A DNA stretch of 64,000 bases from Heligmosomoides polygyrus polygyrus (lineage: Eukaryota; Nematoda; Chromadorea; Rhabditida; Heligmosomidae). The translations under genes were made by a program, and so were the position numbers. Below the pieces are notes generated by a model. That model searched no databases. It had not been told where the DNA came from and was given only the letters and a program-made list of their open reading frames with translations. Below are positions 10,801 to 17,900 of this stretch, in pieces; position 1 is the stretch's first letter, and each line of letters starts with the position of its first letter. The stretch is taken from positions 107,506,198-107,570,197 of the forward strand of contig OX377202.1 of NCBI GenBank assembly GCA_947396885.1, in the 5' to 3' direction.

Positions 10801-13193
10801 GGTGTGTACTCCTGGTTATGATTGGTCAACGCCTTTGCGCCTTCCCAAGAAGGCCAGATTATCGACTAGTGCTCAAAATCATACAGTGTTGCCACAGCGG
10901 AGATCACAGGCAGGCTACGCCCATTCTTCAGACGACTCGAAGCTATGACTAAACTGCTTAGACATACTTAGCATGCGAGCCCTAGTTTATACTTGTGCAG
11001 CCACGCGACGCAGCACCGCGATCGCCATAGGTATTGATCTTTCGCGCCGCCGATCGATAACTGTTCCGACTATGGTGCCGTGCCGCGTGGCGGCGCAGGT
11101 ATGAACTAGGGCTGATGCGGCCCATCGCCGCGCAGGCTATGATCATCGATTGGCTCTATGGAGCTAATCGATTCGTACGGATTGCTCTGCGACTTGAGCC
11201 CGCTTGAGAAAACTCTAGATGTTTAACAGTTTGACCGCGTCGCAGTGGTCACATCGTGTCACAGTGGCCTCATCGGGTAATATTGATCTATGTCGATCGA
11301 TATTCATCGATTGCTCCATTGATTTAATAATCAGGTGTGAGGGATTCGGCACCAGAAAAACTTAATCGCTCAACTGGACCGTATCCCCTGTGGCAGCCAA
11401 TCAGGCATCGGCTTAGCCGCACAGGCAGGACACCTTATTGGCTGCTGCGATTACGAGTAGGAGTAACGGCGGGTTTCCGCAGCACTGCGGTGCGCCTTCG
11501 CGACATGTACCGTCGTAAGGAATGACATGCAGCTGAGCCCTTCTAATTGAGCCTACACCATTCCTGCGATAAAATGACATGAGGGAGCTAGTGCTGGAAG
11601 GTTCAAGTAATAACTACAGGAGAGGAGTAGTGAGAGAAATACCGTCAAGCAGCCGATGTGATGTGATACCGCGGCGAGGGCTTTTGTTAATTTACAAAAA
11701 TTTGGCAGATAATTTCAGAGATTACTCAAATAACTATAATTTTTAATGCCTCTCTATAATTCCTGGTTTTCTATTGTATTTTTAATATTTCTTCTCTCTC
11801 TGATTTTTCAAACCTATTTCTTACCTTTACCTTCACCTTTCTAATCCATAATTTCCCAAACATATTTTGATATTTCTAATTTCTCGAATATCTCTCTAAT
11901 ATCTTGAACCTCAAACATTTTCTCGTCACCTGTGTAAAGATCATGCATCTCATAGCTATAATTTCTCTACTAATCTCCTCTAATGCTTCACTAAAATCTC
12001 TGGCTTCTCTATTGTCTCTCTAAGATCTCTCCCGTGTTCATAGGTTTCTAGTTATTTAACACGTTGACTACTGTGCGACACAATGTCGTGTCACATGCTT
12101 TCGACCGCGTGGGTCCTTATGACACAATGGCGTGTCACACTCCTTTCGACCACGTTGGACCTTGTAACACGATGCCGTGTCGTACATTTTTCGACTATGT
12201 GGGACCCTGTGACACGATGCCCTCTCACCCCGTTGGACCATAGGGGACCCTGTGATACGATGCCGTGCCACACCCTTTCGACCGCGTGGAACCGTGTGAC
12301 ACAATTTAGTGTCACACCCGTCGGCCCGTGGGGCCTTGTGACATGATTCCGTGTCACGCCTTTTGACAGCATGGGACCGTGTTTCCCGATGTCGTGTCAC
12401 ACCCTGTCGACCACCTAGGACCTTGTGATATGATACCGTGTCACACCTTTTGACAGCATGGGACAGTGTGACACGATGTCGTGCCACAATCTTGTAATTT
12501 CCCATTTGTGGATTCGAATCTTTCGAAAGAACTTTTTGTGTTATCGGTTGATTTAACTTCTCGACAAATAGTGGCTTCAATTATCAAACAACTCTCGACG
12601 CTGTAAAAAAATCGATTGGTTCCACGCGCTAGACACGCGAAAATCCCGCGCTCGTCAAGGTGTTGAATATTCCTTTAATGTCTCTAATTTCTCTATTATC
12701 TCAAGTTTCTATTTTATCTCTGTAACACATATATCGTCGAAAAACTTATCTTCAATATATCTTATCTAAATAATAATATAATAAATAATAAATATCTTCA
12801 AAAAAGTTAGACCGGATGTCGCCAATGGGCTGTGACCAAGTTTGCGTTGGACTCTGGCTGTATCATTTGCAGTGCACACCTCCCAATTAGGATGCATGTG
12901 TGTTTTGAGCTATAGTCAGAGAGCTAATATAGGCCATAATTTTTGCACCGCGCTACGTGGCGTCTGCAGGGTCATCCAGTTACCATATATTTACCTTTAC
13001 CCCTCCCAACTAGGAACACTAACAAGTCTTCATTGCAGGCAATATTTCACTCCCAGAGCAGATCGAAAATCCGTCAAAAAGTGCTTTCCAGGTGAAAGAG
13101 ACCGACAAAGTGGTGATCTCAAATGCATGGATGACGCTAACCGAGACCAGCAACACGGCTACCGTTGCTGATCGTCTGCAGGCGAAGCTCTGA
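1826..13193 (+). CDS. maoc-1: MaoC-type peroxisomal 2-enoyl-CoA hydratase (maoc-1 like), 8 exons
   Basis: Exons read from splice sites are 1826-1913, 1982-2102, 8344-8490, 10027-10202, 10259-10324, 10383-10496, 10552-10638 and 13092-13193 (TGA). The product is about 299 residues, the size of the stand-alone nematode MaoC protein and of the hydratase part of peroxisomal multifunctional enzyme type 2. By family it hydrates 2-enoyl-CoA to (3R)-hydroxyacyl-CoA in peroxisomal beta-oxidation. Exon 3 carries [10 protein letters not shown]. Exon 5 carries the hydratase-2 signature GDLNPLHVD with the catalytic Asp and His, and exon 6 [13 protein letters not shown]. Exon 8 ends in QAKL, which could be a weak PTS1-like tail. 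The start follows a tttctgtag acceptor two bases before the ATG, which fits trans-splicing or a 5' intron. The exon 2/exon 3 junction is out of phase by one base. That could be a sequencing error, a missed micro-exon or a lesion. Introns 2 (6.2 kb) and 7 (2.5 kb) are full of mobile DNA. Confidence 0.85.
2103..2866. repeat. ATCGAT-type repeat units in maoc-1 intron 2
   Basis: Several blocks of TCGATCGATATTGATT and two copies of the GGCCATCAATTT block (near 2170 and 2815) match the units upstream of the gene. No coding sequence is recognised. The stretch ends where the palindromic element at 2867 begins. Confidence 0.5.
2867..3250 (+). repeat. Left arm of the palindromic element, tRNA-like
   Basis: The arm begins with CAAGGGAACTGTCTGAACGG and contains a tRNA-like block at about 3060-3121. 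An AT-rich tail follows, including TTATTACTTATTATTTGTCG. Its two parts recur inverted at 4184-4398 and 7335-7507. Confidence 0.75.
3063..3117 (+). promoter_or_regulatory. tRNA-like Pol III A and B boxes
   Basis: TGGCGCAGTGG at 3063-3073 fits the A-box consensus at every defined position. GGTTCGGCTCC at 3107-3117 differs from the B-box consensus at one position. A 5-bp anticodon-like stem CCTCA/TGAGG lies between them. The T stem does not pair fully, so this is a tRNA-derived SINE-type promoter rather than a functional tRNA gene. Confidence 0.6.
3265..3917 (-). pseudogene. Unknown minus-strand protein gene, broken, with a Cys/His-rich end
   Basis: One minus frame runs from 3917 to 3519 (132 codons). 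It is interrupted by TGA and, if read through, continues about 18 codons in frame. A second frame, 3465-3265, ends with a Cys/His pattern C-x4-C-x8-C-x2-C-x4-C-x2-H-x5-H, close to an AN1-type zinc finger with the last Cys replaced by Trp. It also has a His-rich stretch. The two frames are offset, so the gene has a stop and a frameshift, or an unrecognised intron. The N-terminal part contains acidic, coiled-coil-like sequence. I do not recognise the family. Its position between the inverted arms suggests it belongs to the palindromic element. Confidence 0.4.
4184..4398 (-). repeat. Right inner arm of the palindromic element
   Basis: The reverse complement of this stretch aligns with 3084-3250, including the B-box-like GGTTCGGTTCC (complement of 4360-4370) and the AT-rich tail. 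About 35 bp near 4270-4320 are extra relative to the left arm. The first 22 codons of the PLE frame are read from this repeat. Confidence 0.75.
4328..7036 (+). CDS. Penelope-like element polyprotein: N-terminal GIY-YIG plus reverse transcriptase
   Basis: An intact 902-codon frame. Domains in order: a GIY-YIG endonuclease at about residues 29-125, with zinc-binding-type Cys29, 32, 37, 40 and 43, VVY 34-36, YVG 47-49, Arg58, His62, Glu109 and Asn125. A long linker follows. The reverse transcriptase has motif A with Asp615 and Asp618, motif B GVPQGG at 700-705 and motif C YMDD at 739-742. Classical Penelope carries GIY-YIG at the C terminus. Here it comes first, as in the permuted Chlamys/Naiad group of PLEs. 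Residues 1-22 are translated from the inverted tRNA-like repeat, so the true element start is probably near codon 23 and the ATG is borrowed, or the 5' end is truncated. Nothing suggests host function. Diverged relatives lie at 21055-21262 and 59640-60130. The frame is AT-rich compared with its neighbours and free of stops, so the insertion is recent. Confidence 0.9.
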   Translation: MVKVQRRYVAWEPNPRPHEHEAATNLANCLSCNVVYCLTCDTCGKQYVGITTRKLKLRIKEHINNIHKDKNGKIFYNHFSDNCHNRSFRVTVLDNLKENTDGSVLKEKELFWIKLLMTPYPFGFNDNIKGYGNLTHIDNPLSHKSNHPFFNLKILKDRSNRNKNHRRQKNKERCYDLSNIVNELTIFLNNHTNTPYDFFRLLKSKTKQYIKTLFQITLSNMEYFVISKEKQVLLLSTLCYFHFSNFETACSKNKKLFKNDYTYLKMPYYNNVLDTINLNKIVNSRPVIGVIKESSEKLYKTFRLLFEYEKPLSRMLFNYNSFINNINNTTSDDISCNCKNYKNFIDPFYNHVLTGDTEIFNGLKIHKILSKGTKFRPPPKVTTEEIKTLWQNLFSEVILKMKNRYKLNSLMLNTIRTTFNKFFKERKYRKLLYTSKPNRTLNPKNMNTDANFIKNSFILCPLDKASSNYGIICKRLYYDIISREIDNMNNSSSNVYVKCNISINDVIEKHHNFLNSINLKPNVESVVPLIYCIPKLHKTPAKFRFITGASNSTIKPLAVELMNILTHVKKHFKNYACCAQNNKGCIKTFWAINDINISSSICSIHNNNLKLYTADFVDMFTNIPHNIIIGNISEIINICFKNSNKKFLTVNRYRCFYSDEASHSGNYRSYAKQDIIYMLDYLLNNSYCRVGSSIYKQIKGVPQGGNASPIIADLTLSFFEYKYSINKFLPSKEFHPFRYMDDILIIHNLEDNCINGIISNTYKNCLEISRTNENSAECNFLDLAINISEGVLYTKQYNKTDYFNFKVIRFPHYDSYISYPLKKAIIYTETLRISRNCTKKDDFINRLSSLISSLIELNYNKKIILQGVLKCILHNKSITYKYGFLSSYKETRKFIQTLLDQF
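7037..7334 (+). other. 3' region of the PLE with TATA box and hammerhead-like block
   Basis: Non-coding. A TATA-like GTATATAAACCC lies at about 7141-7152. Further on, CTGATGA at 7193-7199 is followed by a short stem TCC/GGA and then GATAC, which resembles the core of a hammerhead ribozyme (normally GAAA). The flanking GTACTACAG (7172-7180) and CTGTAGTAC (7215-7223) are perfect inverted repeats. PLEs often carry hammerhead motifs, but the strand pairing expected next to the core is not clean here. Confidence 0.35.
7335..7507 (-). repeat. Right outer arm of the palindromic element
   Basis: The reverse complement aligns over about 170 bp with 2867-3034, from the CAAGGGAACTGTCTGAACGG end to the AGCGAGCTCTTCA block. 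This marks the outer boundary of the composite element. Confidence 0.75.
7508..8343. repeat. Remainder of maoc-1 intron 2: AT-rich and ATCGAT-type repeats
   Basis: AT-rich to 7600, then diverged repeat units (GGCCATCAATTCTGCGCGGA near 7640, ATCGATCGATCG near 8020). Open frames on both strands at 7880-8260 have no recognisable domain and are not called as genes. The tttctgttcag acceptor of exon 3 closes the stretch. Confidence 0.45.
8500..9340. repeat. Palindromic repeats of the GGCCTACAT family
   Basis: Blocks related to ACTAGTCGTTGATGTGGCC and its reverse complement (AGGCCACATTAGCGA) alternate at about 8670, 8840, 9060 and 9310, around CCAATC/GATTGG-containing segments. These are diverged palindromic MITE copies in maoc-1 intron 3. 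Related copies lie at 10735-10880 and 40330-41130. Confidence 0.45.
9552..9702. mobile_element. Palindromic MITE (CATACTTCG ends, ATCGAT core)
   Basis: CCTGTTCATACTTCGC at the left is mirrored by GCGAAGTATGGACACG at the right. The centre is an almost perfect palindrome, with ATGCGTATCGATTTTTGC and its complement around a short GC spacer. A half copy of the same family lies at about 9108-9183. Confidence 0.65.
10735..10880. repeat. GGCCTACAT-family repeat in maoc-1 intron 7
   Basis: The segment runs from GTCGTTAATATGGCCTACAT to AAGGCCAGATTATCGACTAG, a diverged inverted pair with a CCAATC-type interior. It is the same family as the copies at 8.5-9.3 kb and 40.3-41.1 kb. Confidence 0.4.
10978..11113. 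mobile_element. Palindromic MITE (GCCCTAGTTTATACTT ends)
   Basis: AGCCCTAGTTTATACTTG at the left is mirrored by GTATGAACTAGGGCT at the right. The subterminal sequence is rich in GCGACGC/GCGGCGC and the core contains ATCGAT. Copies of the family occur at 33211-33345 and 51777-51917. Confidence 0.65.
11337..11525. repeat. Diverged palindromic repeat with CCAATCAGG/TTATTGGCTG arms
   Basis: Inverted halves meet near 11420, with GCAGCCAATCAGGCATCGGC against its approximate complement. The long open frame here is a by-product of the GC-rich repeat and is not called as a gene. Confidence 0.35.
11690..12055. repeat. Low-complexity TCTCTAAT-rich tract in maoc-1 intron 7
   Basis: Pyrimidine-rich sequence built from variants of TCTCTAATTTCTC and TATCTCTCTAAT. 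It continues on the far side of the piggyBac-like element at 12668-12790, so the element was inserted into this tract. No gene is seen. Confidence 0.5.
12056..12667. mobile_element. piggyBac-like non-autonomous element filled by a minisatellite
   Basis: The left end TTAACACGTTGACTACTG matches the complement of the right end (CTCGTCAAGGTGTTGA). This has the TTAA and CACGTTGAC look of piggyBac-like ends. A related end lies at 60522-60612. There is no transposase. The interior is a tandem array (12077-12495) plus about 170 bp of unique sequence. Confidence 0.55.
12077..12495. repeat. Minisatellite, 44-46 bp unit with an internal palindrome
   Basis: About nine units of the form GACACRATGYCGTGTCACAC followed by TTTCGACCGCGTGGGACC. 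Each unit contains the palindrome TGACACGATG/CGTGTCA. Long open frames on both strands (repeating HRVTRSHAVE-like residues) come from the repeat and are not genes. Confidence 0.75.
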
Positions 13194-13504
13194 AGCAGCC
13201 TGCGTCCCGTCTGTGTGGACTCGTCTGTGTAGATGCTCCTGCTATGATGACACATAAACACATTCACAATATCGAAAAAATCATTTATAAGCATCAAACG
13301 AACGAACGCGGAACGCGCAAGCATTTATTTACATGACAGATGCCCAAAAATGCTCGATAGAAAATTTCTGATCTGTCAGCGACGTGATGCGGTGCAGTGA
13401 ACACCATTTTCTGAAAAAGTAGCCGTTTGCGGTTCTCTATTCTTATCCCCAGAAAGTCCCCGGTAGTCGATCAATATTATTTCTTTGTTGGTAAGTTTGA
13501 CCAC

Positions 13505-14515
13505 CGGCCATAATACTTGCGTCGTTTCCACTTCAATCGAGCATTACCAGAAAAATCGATAAAATCGATAGACATAGGTTAGACTGTCGATATTGTCTAC
13601 ATGTGGTGAAGTCTGTCCAGTCTGTTTATCGCATTCACAGTATTCCTAACATAAACGTTCGTTTTTTGGACAAAATCGATGAAATCGATCGATATTGGTC
13701 GACTCATCGATGCTGTAAACCTGTTGTTAAGCCTGTTCACCGACTATCACGTTCGCAGTATTCCCTCTGAAACGGGCATCTCTAGACAAAAATCGATAAA
13801 ATCGATCGACATAATTTACTCTGTTGATATTATCTGCTTGTGGTGAAGCATGCCCATCAACGATTACATTTACAGTATTCCCAGCATAAACAGACGTTTT
13901 TCGACAAAAATCTATGAAATCGATCGATACTGGTCGACTCATCGATGCTGTAAACCTGTTCTTAAGCCTGTTCGCCGACTATCACGTTTGCAGTATTCCC
14001 ACCTCAAGCGGACATTTCTATACAAAAATCGGTAAAATCGATCGATAGGCGATCGATGCTTTTCGTTTGTGGTGTGTCCTGTCCATCGATGATTGCATTT
14101 ACAGTATCCCATAGTAGATGACCGCTGCTGACAAAAATCGATAAAATCGATCGATATTGGTCAGTCGATTGACACTCTCCATATGTTGCAAAGTCTATCC
14201 ATCGGACAACATGCTTACGTGATTCTAACATCGAAGGATTAACCTAGAGCAAAATCGATAAAACCTATCGATACCGACAATTGGTACCAATTCTGCTTAC
14301 TTGTGGTGGAAAAGTATTCCCATCGTCTTCACGTCATTCCCACCGTAGTGGTGCCACTTATGAACAAAAATCGATAATATCGATCAACAGAGGTGGGCTA
14401 ATCAATGCTGCTGATTTGTGTAAAGTCTGTCCAACGGTCATCATTTTCGCGTAATGCTCAGATCGTTAACGTCGATAGCGATAATAATCCCTATCGTCGG
14501 CTATTAATTTCGCGC
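13505..14515. repeat. Satellite array, about 117-bp unit
   Basis: Eight copies of a block resembling CAAAAATCGATAAAATCGAT occur near 13548, 13672, 13788, 13904, 14024, 14131, 14250 and 14365, a spacing of about 108-124 bp. Each unit also has ACAGTATTCCC and a GTCCATCGATGATT-like block. The array lies between the end of maoc-1 and the convergent GLUT A gene. Confidence 0.75.
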
Positions 14516-14928
14516 TGACGAACAAATGAAATGACCTAAACACAGTAGGCGTCTAGGCTCTTTCAGATGGGAGTTTTAGGGTTCTATCGTCTCATAGAAC
14601 ACGTACCACCCTCCTCCCCCCTCTTTTACTAGAATATCGCTATTATGCTGCGCGTAAGGGTGGGCAAACTATTTGGTGAAGGCGTGGGAAAACCAATGGA
14701 CACACGATTGATTGAGAACGTTCGCTGAATCGCGGATGAGCGCTTCTACGGGATCGCAACTCCATACAGATAAGCTTCGCGCGCCGGTCTAAGTAATCGA
14801 TATTTGTCGCGTAGCGCGCGCCAAATCAAGTAAGGACAGTGCGTGATCTTTACTGTAAAACAACTTAACCCTATGTTCTTGCTGCACTAGCTATAAGTGA
14901 AAAGATCCTATTTCTTACCACAATACTC

Positions 14929-17900
14929 TCATTTCTTCTCAAGCTCAGCAGTGATTTCATCGATAGTCTTGCCCTTGGTCTCTGGCACATATTTCCAGAC
15001 GAATATCAGGGCGAGGGTCACGCAGACGGTGAACACCAGAATCGAGTACTGTTTGATTGCATTCTGCAAAGAAGTGGGTAGAATTTTTGCCGACGACGCT
15101 TCTTGTCGCTCTTCTTTAGTCCTATGTTATACTCCCGCGGGAGCATCCGCGGGACGTTCGCAGACGGAAGGTGCACCGCGGACGGTCGTCGTGGTCCCGG
15201 GGCGGCTAGCGTCGCATTGGAGCGCGTTTTTGGCGCTGGATTCCGCGGGACGACAGCAGTCCGCGGTGCAGTGCACCACGGGCGGCTGCCGTCCCGCGGG
15301 CGGGAAGTATAACAGCCCTCTCGGCGGCGATCCGCGGACGGCGGGCGTGACGGGGCGCGGCGATTGGCCAGCTCAGGGATCCCGGCGCGATTCCCGCCCG
15401 TCCGCGGATGCTCCCGCGGGAGTATAAAATAGGCCTATGTTCACTCACATTCAGCGGGAGGAAGATCAAACTGACGATCACGTTCGCTCCCCAGTTCGTC
15501 ATCGTCGCTATAGCATTCGCATTACCACGAGCGTGCGAATGGAAGATCTCCGACACGAAGAACCACGGGATTGATCCTGAAGTCGTCTACTGCAATTACT
15601 GGTGGTAATATCGTTACCAACCAGGGGCTTCGGATTCATCAACGACTTACAGCAATTGAACGGAGAAATTACAGCCGAAATTCCTGATAGCGCGGCTTAT
15701 CAACAAGCGATATGGTGAAATGTTTCAAGCCAAAGTTCTTTGGGAATCTCCTCCACATTTTTGACAGGACCATCCAAGACTCTCAACTGCTCTCGACAGA
15801 CGTTGTTCCATCCCCGGGGAGACGGCTATGAAAGAACAGGCCAGAAAAATGTCTAACTGCCTCCTTCCCCCTAGGCGAGCTCGGGCGCCCTTCCCCTTCT
15901 CTCCCTATCCTCTCCGCTGCAGATCTTCCTTGTATCCTGCATCGTAACTATTAGGTGTAACATAAGTTCTGTCCGCTTTTGAATTTTCTTGATTTCTTTT
16001 TATTCTCCAAGAAACAACCTACAATCAGTCAAATATGCAATCACCACCACTATTGATCACTTGCTGCATCTTCTTCGCAACTGTTCAATGTCGCGCCTGT
16101 AGAACTCTCGAGGCTTCAGCGAGAAGGACGTATTCAGGTTCTGTTCCAGGTCACTTCTGTCATTGTACATTTCCCATCAAGGAAATGCTGCAGAGAGCGG
16201 AAATGGTGGAAGTCGGGTGGCGCTAGATCACGCGAATAAGGTGGGTGCGGTAGGACTTCCCATCGCAGCTCCACCAATTTCCTGCGCGTCTGAAGGGCAA
16301 CATGCGAGCGGTCGTTGTCGTGTAGAAAATAAATCTTCTTTGGTTGCTCATGTCTCTGATCCAGTGCAGCCTTAATACGTTCCAGCTAGATAGTGTAGAT
16401 GTGGCGGTCACTATGACACTTCCTTGTAGAAGCTCTCAGTACAACTCCAGAGAACGACATCGAACCGACAACATCATATTCTTCTCGTGAACTTTTCTTT
16501 GACGTTCTGTTCCATGTCCTTACCTGCCTCACCCATTTTCTACGTCCACTATGGTTAACCAAGAACACGGCCTTTTCATCGCCCGTGATTATGTTTCTGA
16601 GCCATTCGAAATGACGCTTTCTGGAGATGAAGGAAGTACAGGCATATACTTGCAGGAATCTTTGGTCATCCGTCAGTTTGTGACGTATCTATTTACTGTA
16701 CCTTGCAACTTTTCCGAGTTCCAGAAGATGGCAGTCCACCGTTATGTAACTGCAGCCCAACCTTCTCGCCACACCCCTAGTACTTGTTGTAGGATCGGCT
16801 TCGATTCGATGAGGTCTCTGAGAGTCTCATAATTAACCTCCTCTGGACATCTCGATGGACGTCATCTTTCAAACTGCGGTCGCCTGAGCGGGAGACCATC
16901 TCTTGCAGGATTTTGTAGAAACCACCCTTCACTGTATCTGCTGCATATACATATTTCGATCGAACTCATACAACAAGCAGTGTCAAAGATGATTGCGGTC
17001 ACAAGCAATAATTAGCCACAAATGTTGCCTTGCGCAAATCTCAGTCTTATATACTAAACCATAGACACTAGAACACGCTCTCAATCCAACTTGCCACGTG
17101 ATTCAGAAGCTGTCGAAGAGACTGAACAGAACTTATTTTACACCCTAATACAATTGTAATTGTTTAAGGTGAATTGTGTTCCTCATGAATATTCTTCACG
17201 TATAATCCTATTTTATATACACATTTCGAATATTACATATTTCCATACATTCTCCATTTACACATGTCCCCGTATAGTCATATATTAGGTTGTCGGATTA
17301 TAAATGTCGCCTGCTTTTCCACTAAACGCAATGCAAATGTTTGCGTTGGTGTTGGTCTGGCTTCGGCTGGACCGATGGTTCTGCGTCGCGTTGGAGCCAG
17401 ACGGCATGACGTGCGCTGTTATCGTAGACTATCCGGCTCTCATCTCCAGTCACTGGATCCTCCAGAAATTCCTTTCAATGGGGCTGCGTGAGGAGTGACT
17501 GGGGAGTGACTGTGCTCATTCGCACTTGCTTATGTGCCTCGGTCATGTGAGGGATCCATCTTGCCAGCTTTTTGATAGCCGAGGTCGTGGAGATGCAGCT
17601 CGATGGTGGAGTGGGTGCAATCGAGGGTTGCCGCCAGTTTGCGTAGTTGCTTCTGGATTGGATTTGATAGCGAGCTGCAATCCATCATCATCGATAGCAG
17701 AAGGTTGTCCATTGCGCTCCCTGTCTTAAAGTTCATGACTCCTGAATCAAAGCGAGTGAAGCAACGATGCACTGTGCTGCTGCTTACAGTCCCTTCTCCA
17801 AATCCAACGGTGATATTAGAGACCGTTGTGCTTGCGTTGGAGCTTCGGCACCATTCGTAGAAGATGACCACTCGAAGCAGTTGTTGGCTAATGATGCTCT

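Noticed and set aside
12068..12580. 170-codon minus frame rich in VTRHR-like repeats
   Set aside because: Translation of the 44-46 bp minisatellite; the plus strand is equally open.
13488..14512. CRISPR-like array
   Set aside because: The regular unit is about 117 bp, spacers are themselves related, and the context is eukaryotic, so it is a satellite.
14897..15556. Long frames over the last GLUT A intron
   Set aside because: GC-rich palindromic MITE plus antisense of real exons.
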